Source: Streptomyces cinerochromogenes
GTDB taxonomy: Bacteria > Actinomycetota > Actinomycetes > Streptomycetales > Streptomycetaceae
NCBI RefSeq assembly: GCF_014648635.1
Contig: NZ_BMRM01000001.1
Span: forward strand, 620,001 to 684,000
Direction: 5' to 3'
Length of the DNA stretch: 64,000 nucleotides
Position numbers and translations under genes: made by a program. Shown here piece after piece: positions 7,427 through 21,181 of the stretch (within the stretch, counting starts at the first letter, position 1; every line of letters starts with the position of its first letter). Below the pieces are notes generated by a model, which was not told the origin of the DNA, searched no databases, and saw only the letters and a program-made list of their open reading frames with translations.

Positions 7427-8026
7427 TCACGCCGCCCCGGCCGCCGCGAACGCCCCCCGCGCCATCCGGTGCAGCAGCTCGGCCGTGGCACCGCGGCCGG
7501 GCAGGGTGCCGGCGCGCCCGAGGTGGGGGGTCGAGTTCAGCAGGCCGAAGACCGAGTGGACCGCCGAGCGGGCGGTGGGCTCGGTCAGGCCCGGGTACAC
7601 CTCGCGGACCACCTCCACCCACAGCTCGACGTACTGCCGCTGGAGCTGCCGCACCAGCTTGCGGTCGCTGTCGCGCAGGCGGTCCAGCTCGCGGTCGTGC
7701 AGGGTGATCAGGGGGCGGTCGTCCAGGGCGAAGTCGATGTGGCCCTCGATCAGCGAGTCCAGGACGGCGGAGGGGCCGCTGTGGCCGTCGGACTCCGCCA
7801 GGCGCCGCTTGGCCCCGGTCAGCAGCTGCCCGCTGATGCCGACGAGCAGCTCGGCGAGCATCGCGTCCTTGCCCGGGAAGTGCCGGTACAGGCCGGGGCC
7901 GCTGATGCCGACCGCGGCACCTATCTCGTCGACGCCGACGCCGTGGAAACCGCGCTCGGCGAAGAGCCGCGCGGCCTCTTTGAGGATCTGCTCGCGGCGG
8001 GTGGGGGCGTCGGTTCTGCTGGCCAT
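7427..8026 (-). CDS. TetR-family regulator of the divergent acyl-CoA operon
   Basis: The 199-residue protein has a TetR N-terminal domain at residues 10-57 (ILKEAARLFAERGFHGVGVDEIGAAVGISGPGLYRHFPGKDAML) and an all-helical ligand-binding domain. It is transcribed away from the carboxylase operon across a 107-base gap that holds two matching palindromes. It is therefore very probably the repressor of that operon and of itself, released by an acyl-CoA intermediate of leucine or fatty-acid breakdown. That inference rests on position and operator shape; the ligand is unknown. Confidence 0.88.
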   Translation of the reverse strand: MASRTDAPTRREQILKEAARLFAERGFHGVGVDEIGAAVGISGPGLYRHFPGKDAMLAELLVGISGQLLTGAKRRLAESDGHSGPSAVLDSLIEGHIDFALDDRPLITLHDRELDRLRDSDRKLVRQLQRQYVELWVEVVREVYPGLTEPTARSAVHSVFGLLNSTPHLGRAGTLPGRGATAELLHRMARGAFAAAGAA

Positions 8027-8048
8027 GCAGACAATTCTAGACAGCGAG

Positions 8049-8064
8049 GTTAGCGGTCGTTAAC
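8049..8064. promoter_or_regulatory. TetR-type operator, copy 1
   Basis: The 16-bp site GTTAGCGGTCGTTAAC is an imperfect palindrome of the form TTARCG-NN-CRTTAA. It lies 23 bases upstream of the TetR gene start and shares its pattern with copy 2. Confidence 0.75.
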
Positions 8065-8076
8065 CTGGTGGCAATG

Positions 8077-8092
8077 GTTAACGCTCATTAAC
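8077..8092. promoter_or_regulatory. TetR-type operator, copy 2
   Basis: The site GTTAACGCTCATTAAC has the same pattern as copy 1. The centres are 28 bp apart. It lies 42 bases before the carboxyltransferase start codon, so occupancy should block the operon promoter. Confidence 0.75.
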
Positions 8093-8133
8093 AGCGGATC
8101 ACAGGTTCGATCACCGGGTGAGGGGACCGCAGG

Positions 8134-9750
8134 ATGCACGAGGCACCGGAGCTTCAGAGCGCGGCAGATCCCGCGTCGGAGGCCTGGCGAGCCAATGAAC
8201 GGGCCCATCTCGCGCTCGTGGAGGAGCTGCGCGCCAAGCTGGCCGCGGCGGCCCTCGGCGGCGGCGAGAAGGCACGGGCCCGGCACACCGCGCGCGGCAA
8301 GCTGCTGCCGAGGGACAGGGTGGACACGCTGCTCGATCCGGGCTCGCCCTTCCTGGAGCTGGCCCCGCTCGCGGCCGACGGGATGTACGAGGGGCAGGCC
8401 CCGGCCGCCGGCGTGATCGCCGGTATCGGGCGGGTCAGCGGGCGCGAGTGCGTGATCGTCGCCAACGACGCCACCGTCAAGGGCGGCACGTACTACCCGA
8501 TGACGGTGAAGAAGCACCTGCGCGCCCAGGAGGTGGCCCTGGACAACCGGCTGCCGTGCGTCTATCTGGTCGACTCCGGCGGGGCCTTCCTGCCGATGCA
8601 GGACGAGGTGTTCCCGGACCGGGACCACTTCGGCCGGATCTTCTACAACCAGGCGCGGATGTCCGGCGCGGGCATCCCCCAGATCGCGGCCGTCCTCGGC
8701 TCGTGCACGGCCGGCGGGGCGTACGTCCCGGCGATGAGCGACGAGGCCGTGATCGTCCGGGGCCAGGGCACGATCTTCCTCGGCGGTCCCCCGCTGGTGA
8801 AGGCGGCCACCGGCGAGGTCGTCACCGCGGAGGAGCTGGGCGGCGGCGAGGTGCACTCCCGTGTCTCCGGGGTCACCGACCACCTCGCCGAGAACGACGC
8901 GCACGCGCTGCGGATCGTCCGGAACATCGTGGCCACCCTGCCCGCCCGGCAGTCCCTCCCCTGGGAGGTCCGGCCGGCCGTCGAGCCCAAGGTCGACCCC
9001 TACGGGCTCTACGGCGCGGTCCCCGTCGACTCCCGCACCCCCTACGACGTGCGCGAGATCATCGCGCGTGTGGTCGACGGCTCCCGGTTCGCCGAGTTCA
9101 AGAGCGAGTTCGGGCAGACCCTGGTCACCGGGTTCGCCCGGATCCACGGCCACCCGGTCGGGATCGTCGCCAACAACGGCATCCTGTTCTCCGAGTCCGC
9201 CCAGAAGGGCGCCCACTTCATCGAGCTGTGCGACCAGCGCGGCATCCCGCTGGTGTTCCTGCAGAACATCTCCGGCTTCATGGTCGGCAAGGACTACGAG
9301 GCGGGCGGCATCGCCAAGCACGGCGCCAAGATGGTGACGGCGGTGGCCTGCACGCGCGTGCCGAAGCTGACGGTCGTCGTCGGCGGCTCCTACGGCGCGG
9401 GCAACTACTCGATGTGCGGCCGGGCCTACTCCCCCCGCTTCCTGTGGATGTGGCCGGGCGCCAAGATCTCCGTCATGGGCGGCGAGCAGGCCGCGTCCGT
9501 CCTCGCCACGGTCAAGCGCGACCAGCTTCAGGCGCGCGGCGAGGACTGGCCGGCCGAGGACGAGGAGGCCTTCAAGGCCCCCGTCCGCGCCCAGTACGAG
9601 CGTCAGGGCAACGCCTACTACGCCACCGCCCGCCTGTGGGACGACGGCGTGATCGACCCGCTGGAGACCCGTCAGGTGCTCGGACTCGCCCTGACGGCCT
9701 GTGCCAACGCGCCTCTGGGAGACCCCCAGTTCGGCGTCTTCCGGATGTGA
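8134..9750 (+). CDS. accD1: Acyl-CoA carboxylase carboxyltransferase (beta) subunit, methylcrotonyl-CoA type
   Basis: This 538-residue carboxyltransferase transfers CO2 from carboxybiotin to an acyl-CoA. It starts with the helical [23 protein letters not shown] segment and has the two crotonase-like halves, including the oxyanion-hole glycines ([16 protein letters not shown] and [20 protein letters not shown]). The conserved [18 protein letters not shown] and [11 protein letters not shown] are typical of methylcrotonyl-CoA carboxylase. With the next three genes it forms the lower leucine pathway. It is the first gene of the operon, 107 bases from the TetR regulator, and its ATG follows a GAGGGG site. 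In S. coelicolor the gene is, as I recall, named accD1. Confidence 0.9.
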   Translation: MHEAPELQSAADPASEAWRANERAHLALVEELRAKLAAAALGGGEKARARHTARGKLLPRDRVDTLLDPGSPFLELAPLAADGMYEGQAPAAGVIAGIGRVSGRECVIVANDATVKGGTYYPMTVKKHLRAQEVALDNRLPCVYLVDSGGAFLPMQDEVFPDRDHFGRIFYNQARMSGAGIPQIAAVLGSCTAGGAYVPAMSDEAVIVRGQGTIFLGGPPLVKAATGEVVTAEELGGGEVHSRVSGVTDHLAENDAHALRIVRNIVATLPARQSLPWEVRPAVEPKVDPYGLYGAVPVDSRTPYDVREIIARVVDGSRFAEFKSEFGQTLVTGFARIHGHPVGIVANNGILFSESAQKGAHFIELCDQRGIPLVFLQNISGFMVGKDYEAGGIAKHGAKMVTAVACTRVPKLTVVVGGSYGAGNYSMCGRAYSPRFLWMWPGAKISVMGGEQAASVLATVKRDQLQARGEDWPAEDEEAFKAPVRAQYERQGNAYYATARLWDDGVIDPLETRQVLGLALTACANAPLGDPQFGVFRM

Positions 9751-9761
9751 GGAGGGGAACC

Positions 9762-11675
9762 GTGTTCGACACAGTGCTGGTCGCCAACCGGGGCGAGATC
9801 GCCGTACGCGTCATCCGTACGCTCCGCTCGCTGGGCGTGCGCTCGGTGGCGGTCTTCTCCGACGCCGACGCCGACGCGCGGCACGTCCGGGAGGCCGACA
9901 CGGCGGTACGGATCGGTCCGGCACCGGCCGCCGAGAGCTACCTGTCGGTGGAGCGCCTGCTGGAGGCCGCCGCCCGCACCGGCGCCCAGGCGGTGCACCC
10001 CGGGTACGGCTTCCTCGCGGAGAACGCGGCCTTCGCGCGCGCCTGCGAGGAGGCGGGGCTGGTGTTCATCGGCCCGTCGGCGGACGCGATCGCCCTCATG
10101 GGCGACAAGATCCGCGCCAAGGAGACGGTGAGGGCGGCCGGGGTGCCGGTGGTGCCCGGCGGCCGTGACCCGGAGCTGGCCGAGGCGGCCCGTGAGCTGG
10201 GCGCGCCCGTGCTGCTGAAGCCCTCCGCCGGCGGTGGCGGCAAGGGCATGCGGCTGGTCCGGGACCTGTCGCTCCTGGAGGAGGAGATCGCGGCCGCCCG
10301 CCGCGAGGCCCGCGCCTCCTTCGGTGACGACACCCTGCTGGTGGAGCGGTGGATCGACCGGCCCCGGCACATCGAGATCCAGGTACTGGCCGACGGCCAC
10401 GGCAACGTGGTGCACCTCGGCGAGCGCGAGTGCTCCCTCCAGCGGCGGCACCAGAAGATCATCGAGGAGGCGCCCTCCGTCCTGCTCGACGACGGGACCC
10501 GGGCGGCGATGGGCGAGGCGGCCGTGCAGGCGGCGCGCTCGTGCGGGTACCGGGGCGCGGGCACGGTGGAGTTCATCGTCCCGGGCGGCGACCCCACGCA
10601 GTACTACTTCATGGAGATGAACACCCGTCTCCAGGTGGAGCACCCGGTCACCGAACTCGTCACCGGCCTCGACCTGGTGGAGTGGCAGCTGCGGGTGGCG
10701 GCCGGGGAGCGGCTGGGCTTCGCGCAGGAGGAGCTGCGGCTGACCGGGCACGCGGTGGAGGCCCGGATCTGCGCGGAAGACCCCGCACGCGGCTTCCTCC
10801 CCTCCGGCGGCACGGTCCTGCTGCTGGACGAACCGCAGGGCGACGGCGTCCGCACCGACTCCGGGCTCACCGAGGGCACCGAGGTGGGCAGCCTGTACGA
10901 CCCGATGCTGTCCAAGGTGATCGCCTACGGCCCCGACCGGGAGACGGCGCTCAGGAAGCTCCGCTCGGCCCTGGCGGAGACGGTCACGCTGGGCGTGCCG
11001 ACCAACGCGGGCTTCCTGCGCCGGCTGCTGGCCCATCCGGCGGTCGTCGCGGGCGAGCTGGACACGGGCCTGGTCGAGCGGGTGGTGGACGAGCTGGTCG
11101 ACACGGACGTACCGGAGGAGGTGTACGAGGCGGCGGCGGCCGTCCGGCTCCAGGCGCTGAAGCCGCGCGCGGAGGGCTGGACGGACCCGTTCTCGGTGCC
11201 GAGCGGCTGGCGCCTGGGCGGCACCCCGAAGCCGCCCGCCTTCCACCTCCGGGTGCAGGAACCCCTGGCGTACACCCCCCGGGGCAGCCACACCGTCACC
11301 GAGGACCGGGTGAGCGTCACCCTGGACGGCGTACGGCACACCTTCCGCCGCGCCGGTGACTGGATCGGCCGGGACGGCGACGCCTGGCTGGTGCGCGACC
11401 ACGACCCGGTGGCCGCGTCGCTGAACCAGGCGGCCCACGCGGGCGCCGACTCCCTCACCGCCCCCATGCCCGGCACGGTGACCGTGGTGAAGGTCGCCGT
11501 GGGTGACGAGGTGGTCGCCGGACAGAGCCTGCTGGTGGTGGAGGCGATGAAGATGGAGCACGTCATCTCCGCCCCGCACGCCGGCACGGTCGCCGAGCTG
11601 GACGTGAGGCCCGGCACGACGGTCGCCATGGACCAGGTGCTGGCCGTCATCGCCCCCAAGGAGGCAGCGGAATGA
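9762..11675 (+). CDS. Biotin carboxylase / biotin carrier (alpha) subunit of methylcrotonyl-CoA carboxylase
   Basis: The 637-residue protein joins a biotin carboxylase domain (residues 1-450; ATP loop [25 protein letters not shown]) to a C-terminal biotinyl domain. The biotinylated Lys is K597 in VEAMKMEHV. It carboxylates biotin with bicarbonate and ATP and passes the group to the beta subunit encoded just upstream. The GTG at 9762 follows GGAGGGG by 5 bases and lies 11 bases after the previous stop. The last codons overlap the next start by 4 bases (ATGA). Role in leucine catabolism is inferred from the neighbours; propionyl- or acetyl-CoA activity cannot be excluded. Confidence 0.9.
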   Translation: MFDTVLVANRGEIAVRVIRTLRSLGVRSVAVFSDADADARHVREADTAVRIGPAPAAESYLSVERLLEAAARTGAQAVHPGYGFLAENAAFARACEEAGLVFIGPSADAIALMGDKIRAKETVRAAGVPVVPGGRDPELAEAARELGAPVLLKPSAGGGGKGMRLVRDLSLLEEEIAAARREARASFGDDTLLVERWIDRPRHIEIQVLADGHGNVVHLGERECSLQRRHQKIIEEAPSVLLDDGTRAAMGEAAVQAARSCGYRGAGTVEFIVPGGDPTQYYFMEMNTRLQVEHPVTELVTGLDLVEWQLRVAAGERLGFAQEELRLTGHAVEARICAEDPARGFLPSGGTVLLLDEPQGDGVRTDSGLTEGTEVGSLYDPMLSKVIAYGPDRETALRKLRSALAETVTLGVPTNAGFLRRLLAHPAVVAGELDTGLVERVVDELVDTDVPEEVYEAAAAVRLQALKPRAEGWTDPFSVPSGWRLGGTPKPPAFHLRVQEPLAYTPRGSHTVTEDRVSVTLDGVRHTFRRAGDWIGRDGDAWLVRDHDPVAASLNQAAHAGADSLTAPMPGTVTVVKVAVGDEVVAGQSLLVVEAMKMEHVISAPHAGTVAELDVRPGTTVAMDQVLAVIAPKEAAE

Positions 11676-12616
11676 GCGTCGACGGTCTGCCCATGGTCGT
11701 ACCGGCCCCGGACCTGCCCGCGCGGGTGCGGATCCACGAGGTGGGGGCGCGGGACGGTCTGCAGAACGAGAAGATGGCCGTACCGACGTCGGTCAAGGCG
11801 GAGTTCATCCGGCGGCTGGCCGACGCGGGCCTGACGACGATCGAGGCGACGAGCTTCGTGCATCCCAAGTGGGTGCCCCAGCTGGCGGACGCCGAGGAGC
11901 TGTACCCGCTGGTGAGCGGCCTGTCCGGGGTGGAACTCCCGGTCCTGGTCCCCAATCAGCGGGGCCTGGACCGGGCGCTGGCCCTCGGTGCCGAGCGGGT
12001 CGCCGTGTTCGCCAGCGCCACCGAGTCCTTCGCGAAGGCCAACCTCAACCGCACGCTGGACGAGTCCCTCGCGGTGTTCGCGCCGGTGGTGCGGCGGGCG
12101 AAGGACGAGGGCGTGCACGTACGGGGCTATGTCTCGATGTGCTTCGGCGACCCCTGGGAGGGCGCCGTCCCCCTGCACCAGGTGGCCCGGGTCTGCACGG
12201 CGCTGCGGGACATGGGCTGCGACGAGCTGAGCCTGGGCGACACGATCGGGGTGGCCACCCCCGGGCACGTCCTCGAACTGCTCTCGCTGCTCAACGAGAA
12301 CGGGGTGCCGACGAACGAGATCGGCGTGCACTTCCACGACACCTACGGCCAGGCGCTCGCGAACACGCTGGCCGCGCTGCAGCACGGCGTGACCACGGTC
12401 GACGCGTCCGCCGGCGGCCTCGGCGGCTGCCCGTACGCCAAGTCCGCCACCGGCAACCTCGCCACCGAAGACCTCGTCTGGATGCTGCACGGCCTCGGCA
12501 TCGAGACCGGGGTCGACCTCGGCCGTCTGACCGCCACGAGCGTGTGGATGGCCGCCCACCTGGACCGGCCCAGCCCGTCCCGTACCGTCCGCGCTCTCTC
12601 CCACAAGGACCAGTGA
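11672..12616 (+). CDS. hmgL: Hydroxymethylglutaryl-CoA lyase
   Basis: The 314-residue enzyme splits HMG-CoA into acetoacetate and acetyl-CoA, the last step of leucine breakdown. The TIM-barrel signature is plain: [15 protein letters not shown] with the catalytic Arg-Asp pair at the start, [41 protein letters not shown] with metal-binding His residues, and the Cys loop [19 protein letters not shown]. It overlaps the carboxylase alpha gene by ATGA, so translation is coupled. Confidence 0.93.
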   Translation: MSVDGLPMVVPAPDLPARVRIHEVGARDGLQNEKMAVPTSVKAEFIRRLADAGLTTIEATSFVHPKWVPQLADAEELYPLVSGLSGVELPVLVPNQRGLDRALALGAERVAVFASATESFAKANLNRTLDESLAVFAPVVRRAKDEGVHVRGYVSMCFGDPWEGAVPLHQVARVCTALRDMGCDELSLGDTIGVATPGHVLELLSLLNENGVPTNEIGVHFHDTYGQALANTLAALQHGVTTVDASAGGLGGCPYAKSATGNLATEDLVWMLHGLGIETGVDLGRLTATSVWMAAHLDRPSPSRTVRALSHKDQ

Positions 12617-12621
12617 TCAGC

Positions 12622-13782
12622 ATGGACCACCGTCTCAGCCCCGAGCTGGAGGAACTCCGGCGTACGGTCGAGCAGTTCGCGCACGACGTGGTGGCGCCGA
12701 AGATCGGCGACTTCTACGAGCGGCACGAGTTCCCGTACGAGATCGTCCGCGAGATGGGCCGCATGGGCCTGTTCGGACTGCCGTTCCCGGAGGAGTACGG
12801 CGGGATGGGCGGCGACTACCTGGCACTCGGCATCGCCCTGGAGGAGCTGGCCCGGGTGGACTCGTCGGTGGCGATCACCCTGGAGGCGGGCGTCTCGCTG
12901 GGCGCGATGCCGCTGCATCTGTTCGGCACGGAGGAGCAGAAGCGGCAGTGGCTGCCCCGCCTGTGCTCGGGCGAGATCCTGGGCGCGTTCGGCCTGACGG
13001 AACCGGACGGCGGCAGCGACGCCGGGGCGACCCGGACGACGGCCCGCCTGGACCCGGACACGGACGAATGGGTCATCAACGGCACGAAGTGCTTCATCAC
13101 CAACTCGGGCACGGACATCACGGGCCTGGTGACCGTCACCGCCGTGACGGGCCGCAAGCCGGACGGCCGCCCGGAGATCTCGGCGATCATCGTCCCGTCC
13201 GGCACCCCGGGCTTCACGGTGGCGGCGCCCTACTCGAAGGTCGGCTGGAACGCCTCGGACACCCGCGAGCTGTCGTTCGTCGACGTCCGTGTCCCCGCGG
13301 CCAACCTGGTGGGCGAACAGGGCCGCGGTTACGCCCAGTTCCTGCGCATCCTGGACGAGGGCCGCATCGCCATCGCGGCCCTCGCCACCGGCCTGGCCCA
13401 GGGCTGCGTGGACGAGTCGGTGAAGTACGCCAAGGAGCGCCAGGCCTTCGGCAGGCCGATCGGCGCCAACCAGGCCATCCAGTTCAAGATCGCCGACATG
13501 GAGATGAAGGCCCACACGGCCCGCCTGGCCTGGCGCGACGCCGCGTCCCGCCTGGTCTCGGGCGAGCCCTTCAAGAAGGAGGCGGCCCTGGCCAAGCTCT
13601 ACTCCTCCACGGTCGCCGTCGACAACGCCCGCGACGCCACGCAGATCCACGGCGGCTACGGCTTCATGAACGAGTACCCGGTGGCCCGCATGTGGCGCGA
13701 CTCCAAGATCCTCGAGATCGGCGAGGGCACGAGCGAGGTCCAGCGCATGCTGATCGCGCGGGAACTGGGCCTGGTGAGCTGA
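12622..13782 (+). CDS. acdH: Branched/short-chain acyl-CoA dehydrogenase
   Basis: The 386-residue FAD enzyme oxidises acyl-CoA at the alpha-beta bond. Seen are GLTEPDGGSDAG, FITNSGTDITG, RQAFGRPIGANQAIQFKIADM and IHGGYGFMNEYPVARMWRDSK. The catalytic Glu sits in the normal short-chain position (IGEGTSEVQ), unlike the upstream dehydrogenase at 4145-5302. S. coelicolor AcdH, which I take to be the orthologue, is known to act on several branched-chain acyl-CoAs. A GTG at 12613 overlapping the previous stop is an alternative start; the AAGGA site at 12605 is 3 bases from it and 12 from the ATG. The operon ends at a perfect hairpin. Confidence 0.88.
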   Translation: MDHRLSPELEELRRTVEQFAHDVVAPKIGDFYERHEFPYEIVREMGRMGLFGLPFPEEYGGMGGDYLALGIALEELARVDSSVAITLEAGVSLGAMPLHLFGTEEQKRQWLPRLCSGEILGAFGLTEPDGGSDAGATRTTARLDPDTDEWVINGTKCFITNSGTDITGLVTVTAVTGRKPDGRPEISAIIVPSGTPGFTVAAPYSKVGWNASDTRELSFVDVRVPAANLVGEQGRGYAQFLRILDEGRIAIAALATGLAQGCVDESVKYAKERQAFGRPIGANQAIQFKIADMEMKAHTARLAWRDAASRLVSGEPFKKEAALAKLYSSTVAVDNARDATQIHGGYGFMNEYPVARMWRDSKILEIGEGTSEVQRMLIARELGLVS

Positions 13783-13799
13783 CCACCGGCCCGACCCGT

Positions 13800-13834
13800 C
13801 GCGGGGCCGGCAGCCGTGTGCTGCCGGCCCCGCG
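13800..13834 (+). terminator. Terminator of the leucine operon
   Basis: A perfect 15-bp stem with a 5-base loop (arms 13800-13814 and 13820-13834) starts 17 bases after the acdH stop codon. Confidence 0.9.
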
Positions 13835-13938
13835 TCGTCGGCCGTCGTCGCCGTCGTCGCCAACTCCCGGCAGGGCGCGGGTCGTCCGCCGACCGCGCAC
13901 GGGCCGCCCGGGAGCGCCCCCGACCCCTGGACATCAGC

Positions 13939-13957
13939 TGAGGTTAGGCTAACCTAC
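13939..13957. promoter_or_regulatory. Iron box (DmdR/IdeR) before desE
   Basis: The 19-bp site TGAGGTTAGGCTAACCTAC matches the iron-regulator consensus TTAGGTTAGGCTAACCTAA at 17 of 19 positions. It lies 51 bases before the desE start, so desE and desF should be repressed when iron is plentiful. Confidence 0.9.
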
Positions 13958-14008
13958 CTTGGAACGTGTCCGGCGGGCGCTTCGCCCCGGTCGAAAGCAG
14001 TCATACCC

Positions 14009-15055
14009 ATGCCCCTTGCCCGTGCCACCCACCTCTCTCGCCGCGGCCTGCTCGCCGCCGGCGGCGCCCTCGGACTCGGTGCCGCGCTCGCCGCCTGCGG
14101 GGACGACAAGGGCAAAGACAGTGGCTCCGGCTCGGCGGGGAAGGCCGGCGCGTCCGGGCCCTGGTCCTTCAAGGACGACCGCGGCACGACCGTGAAGCTG
14201 GACAGGGTCCCCGCGAACATCGTCGCGTTCACCGGTGTCGGCGCCGCGCTGTACGACTACGGCATCCAGGTCAAGGGCGTCTTCGGCCCCACGAGGACCA
14301 CCGCGGGCAAGGCCGACGTCCAGGCCGGCGACATGGACATCAGCAAGGTGACGGTCCTCGGCAACGCCTGGGGCCAGTTCAGCATCGAGAAGTACGCCTC
14401 GCTCGCCCCGGACGTGCTCATCAGCACGATGTTCGACGACGCCGGCACCCTCTGGTACGTCCCGGAGGAGTCGAAGAAGAAGATCGCCCAGCTGGCCCCC
14501 AGCGTCGGCATCTCCGTCTACGACCGCCGGCTGACCCAGTCCCTCCAGCGCATGTGGGACCTCGCCGAGTCGCTCGGCGCGGACATGAAGGCCGCCGAGG
14601 TCACCGGCGCCAGGAAGCGGTTCGAGGACGCGGCCGCCCGGCTGCGCGCCGCCGCCAAGGCCAAGCCCGACATCACGGTGATGGCCGGTTCCGCGAGCGA
14701 CCAGCTGTTCTACGTCTCCGGCACCGACCTCTCCATCGACCTGGAGTACTTCAAGGCCCTCGGCGTGAACTTCGTGGAGCCGCCGGAGAGCGCCAAGAAG
14801 CAGGGCGGCGGCTGGTTCGAGTCGCTCAGCTGGGAGAACGTCGACAAGTACAAGGCCGACATCATCATGATGGACGACCGCACCTCGGCCATCCAGCCCG
14901 CCGACATCACCAAGGCCACCTGGAAGAAGCTGCCCGCGGTGAAGGCGGGCCAGGTCATCGCCCGTTCCCCCGAGCCGATCCTGTCGTACGACAAGTGCGT
15001 GCCGCTGCTGACGAACCTGGCCGAGGCCCTGGAGAAGGCCAAGAAGGTCAGCTGA
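14009..15055 (+). CDS. desE: Ferrioxamine-binding lipoprotein of an ABC importer
   Basis: The 348-residue protein binds ferric siderophores outside the membrane. Its signal carries twin arginines (THLSRRGLLAAGG) and a lipobox LAAC with the lipidated Cys near residue 30, so it is probably Tat-exported and then lipidated. The mature part is a periplasmic-binding-protein type III fold, with WSFKDDRGTTVKLDRVPANIVAF at the start. Placement just before desF and desABCD behind an iron box makes desferrioxamine the expected ligand. Importer membrane and ATPase subunits are not in the window. Confidence 0.92.
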   Translation: MPLARATHLSRRGLLAAGGALGLGAALAACGDDKGKDSGSGSAGKAGASGPWSFKDDRGTTVKLDRVPANIVAFTGVGAALYDYGIQVKGVFGPTRTTAGKADVQAGDMDISKVTVLGNAWGQFSIEKYASLAPDVLISTMFDDAGTLWYVPEESKKKIAQLAPSVGISVYDRRLTQSLQRMWDLAESLGADMKAAEVTGARKRFEDAAARLRAAAKAKPDITVMAGSASDQLFYVSGTDLSIDLEYFKALGVNFVEPPESAKKQGGGWFESLSWENVDKYKADIIMMDDRTSAIQPADITKATWKKLPAVKAGQVIARSPEPILSYDKCVPLLTNLAEALEKAKKVS

Positions 15056-15119
15056 CCTCGGCGAAGCACCCGACGAAGCCCTTCGACAAAGCCCTGAACC
15101 CCACCCTCAGGAGCCACAG

Positions 15120-15974
15120 ATGACGACGGCCGTAGCCGCCCCGTTCCGTTTCTTCTCCCTCCAGGTCGTGCGGACGAGGCGGCTCGGTCCGTCTCTGGTC
15201 CGGGTCACCTTCGCCGGGCCCGACCTGCACGCCTTCCACTCGCTGGGGCGGGACCAGTCCCTGTCGCTGTTCCTGCCCCATCCGGGGCAGAGCGAGCCCG
15301 TCGTGCCGCTGGAGCTGGGTGACGGCTGGTGGCAGGGATGGCGGGAACTCCCGGATGACGTACGGGCCGTGATGCGGTCGTACACCTTGCGGGCACTGCG
15401 CCACGACGCCCTGGGACAGACCGCCGAGATCGACATCGACTTCGCCCTGCACGGCGTCGAGCCGGGCGCCGCCACGCCTGCCGGGCCGGCCTCCCGCTGG
15501 GCCGCGCGAGCCGCCGCCGGCGACCGGGTGCTGCTGCTCGGGCCGGCCCTCGCCGACAACCGGGCGATCCGCTTCCGCCCGCCCGAGGACACCGGCGTCG
15601 TCGTGCTGTGCGGCGACGAGACCGCCGTACCCGCCGCGACCGCGATCCTCGAGTCCCTCCCCGCCGGCACCCGGGCCCGGGTCTGGCTGGAGGTGCCGCA
15701 CGCCGGTGACATCCAGGACGTGCGCACGGAGGCGGACGCGGAGATCACGTGGCTCGTACGGCACGACGGGTCCCCCATGGCCGTCGACGCCGTCCGGGCC
15801 GCCGAACTGCCGGACACCGAGCGGGCGTACGTGTGGCTCGCGGGCGAGTCCGGCCGGGTGAGGGCGCTGCGGCGGCACTTCGTCGGCGAACGCGGAGTGG
15901 ACCGGCGGCGGGTCACCTTCGTCGGGTACTGGCGGCAGGGGATGACGGAGGAACAGCTCCGGGCCGCCGAGTAG
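15120..15974 (+). CDS. desF: Siderophore-interacting FAD protein (ferric-siderophore reductase)
   Basis: The 284-residue protein belongs to the siderophore-interacting (SIP/ViuB) family. It has an N-terminal FAD-binding barrel (LGPSLVRVTF, then RSYTLRAL) and a C-terminal NAD(P)H-binding half ending in VTFVGYWRQGM, a hallmark of these reductases. It would release iron from imported ferrioxamine by reducing it. It follows desE by 64 bases, probably in one transcript under the upstream iron box. Confidence 0.9.
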   Translation: MTTAVAAPFRFFSLQVVRTRRLGPSLVRVTFAGPDLHAFHSLGRDQSLSLFLPHPGQSEPVVPLELGDGWWQGWRELPDDVRAVMRSYTLRALRHDALGQTAEIDIDFALHGVEPGAATPAGPASRWAARAAAGDRVLLLGPALADNRAIRFRPPEDTGVVVLCGDETAVPAATAILESLPAGTRARVWLEVPHAGDIQDVRTEADAEITWLVRHDGSPMAVDAVRAAELPDTERAYVWLAGESGRVRALRRHFVGERGVDRRRVTFVGYWRQGMTEEQLRAAE

Positions 15975-16035
15975 CCGCCGGCCCGCTCCCCTGCTCGTGA
16001 CCCCGGTCGCGGCAGAGGTGTGTCCCGACCCAGCT

Positions 16036-16060
16036 AACTTAGGTTAGGCTAACCTAAGTT
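16036..16060. promoter_or_regulatory. Perfect 25-bp iron-box palindrome before desA
   Basis: Two 12-base arms (AACTTAGGTTAG and its complement) flank a single central G at 16048. The 19-bp core equals the DmdR/IdeR consensus exactly. It lies 37 bases before the desA start codon. Confidence 0.95.
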
Positions 16061-16096
16061 GATCCCGCACGGACCGTCCCCTCGGAGGACCCCCAC

Positions 16097-19344
<3,248 letters not shown>

Positions 19345-19348
<4 letters not shown>

Positions 19349-21117
19349 CCCTCGCCGACGCCGTGGCCCATCTGTCCCCCGGGCGCTGGGCGACCGCCAA
19401 CCGGCTGCTGCTGCGCAAGGCGCTCGCCGAGTTCGCGCACGAGCGGCTGATCACCCCGCAGGAGCAGGGCGACGGCCGGTACGCCGTCCGCAGCGACGAC
19501 GGGCTCACCAGCTACCGGTTCCGCGCCGTACGGCGGGCCCTGGACCACTGGGAGATCGACCCGGACTCCGTCACCCGGCACCGCGACGGCACCGAACTCC
19601 CCCTGGCGGCGCTCGACTTCTTCATCGAGCTGAAGGAGTCGCTGGGACTGAGCGACGAGATCCTGCCGGTGTACCTGGAGGAGATCTCCTCCACCCTGTC
19701 GGGCACCTGCTACAAGCTCACCAAGCCGAGGGTGACCTCCGCGGAGCTGGCCCGCAGCGGCTTCCAGGCCGTGGAGACCGGGATGACCGAGGGCCACCCG
19801 TGCTTCGTCGCGAACAACGGACGGCTCGGGTTCGGCATCCACGAGTACCTGTCGTACGCGCCGGAGACGGCGAGCCCGGTGCGGCTGGTGTGGCTGGCCG
19901 CGCACCGCTCGCGGGCCGCGTTCACCGCCGGTGCCGGCATCGAGTACGAGTCCTTCCTGCGGGCGGAGCTGGGCGAGAAGGCGGTGGAACGGTTCCGTGC
20001 CGTCCTCACGGGCCGGGGCCTGGACCCGGCCGACTACCTGTTCATTCCGGTCCACCCCTGGCAGTGGTGGAACAAGCTGAGCGTCACGTTCGCCGCCGAG
20101 GTCGCCCGTGAGCTGCTGGTCTGCCTCGGCGAGGGCGACGACGAGTACCTGGCCCAGCAGTCGATCCGGACCTTCTTCAACACCAGCGACCCGCACAAGC
20201 ACTATGTGAAGACGGCCCTGTCGGTCCTCAACATGGGATTCATGCGGGGCCTGTCCGCCGCCTACATGGAGGCGACCCCGGCCATCAACGACTGGCTGGC
20301 CCGGCTGATCGACAGCGACCCGGTACTGAAGTCGACGGGCCTGTCGATCATCCGGGAGCGGGCGGCCGTCGGCTACCGGCACCTGGAGTACGAGGCGGCC
20401 ACCGACCGCTACTCGCCGTACCGCAAGATGCTCGCCGCGCTGTGGCGGGAGAGCCCGGTGCCCTCGCTCCAGGACGGCGAGACCCTCGCGACCATGGCCT
20501 CCCTGCTGCACGTCGACCAGGACGGCGCCTCGCTCGCGGGCGCGCTGATCGAGCGGTCGGGCCTGACCCCGGTGGAGTGGCTGCGGCGGTACCTGCGCGC
20601 CTACTACACCCCGCTGCTGCACAGCTTCTACGCCTACGACCTGGTGTTCATGCCGCACGGCGAGAACGTCGTCCTGGTGCTGAAGGACGGTGCCGTGCAG
20701 CGGGCAATCTACAAGGACATCGCCGAGGAGATCGCCGTCATGGACCCGGACGCGGCCCTGCCGCCGGAGGTGCGGCGGATCCGGGTCGAGGTCCCCGAGG
20801 ACAAGAAGCTGCTGTCGGTCTTCACGGACGTCTTCGACTGCTTCTTCCGCTTCCTCGCCGCCCACCTCGCCGCCGAGGGCGTCCTGGCGGAGGACGACTT
20901 CTGGCGCACGGTCGCCGAGGTCACCCGCGCGTACCAGGAGGCGAACCCTCAGCTGGCCGACAAGTTCCGCCGATACGACATGTTCGCCCCCGAGTTCGCG
21001 CTGTCCTGCCTCAACCGGCTCCAGCTGCGCGACAACAGGCAGATGGTGGACCTCGCGGATCCCTCCGGCGCGCTCCAGCTGGTCGGCACCCTGAAGAACC
21101 CGATCGCCGGGTTCTGA
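19345..21117 (+). CDS. desD: Desferrioxamine synthetase (NIS synthetase)
   Basis: The 590-residue ATP-dependent NIS synthetase joins hydroxy-succinyl-cadaverine units and closes the ring to give desferrioxamine E, or ends the chain as B. The IucA/IucC core is visible: SGTCYKLTKPRV, GHPCFVANNGRLGFG, PVHPWQWWNK, KTALSVLNMGFMRGL, and in the C-terminal FhuF-like part SFYAYDLVFMPHGENVVLVL. It is the last gene of desABCD and ends 13 bases before a hairpin. Confidence 0.95.
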
Positions 21118-21130
21118 CGGCGGCACGGGC

Positions 21131-21173
21131 CCGGCGGGCACCCCGGAGTACGGTCCTCCGCGGTGCCCGCCGG
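21131..21173. terminator. Hairpin between desD and the converging hexosaminidase gene
   Basis: Perfect 12-bp arms at 21131-21142 and 21162-21173 enclose a loop that can itself pair (CGGAG with CTCCG). It serves both strands. Confidence 0.8.
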
Positions 21174-21181
21174 CTTCCGGG

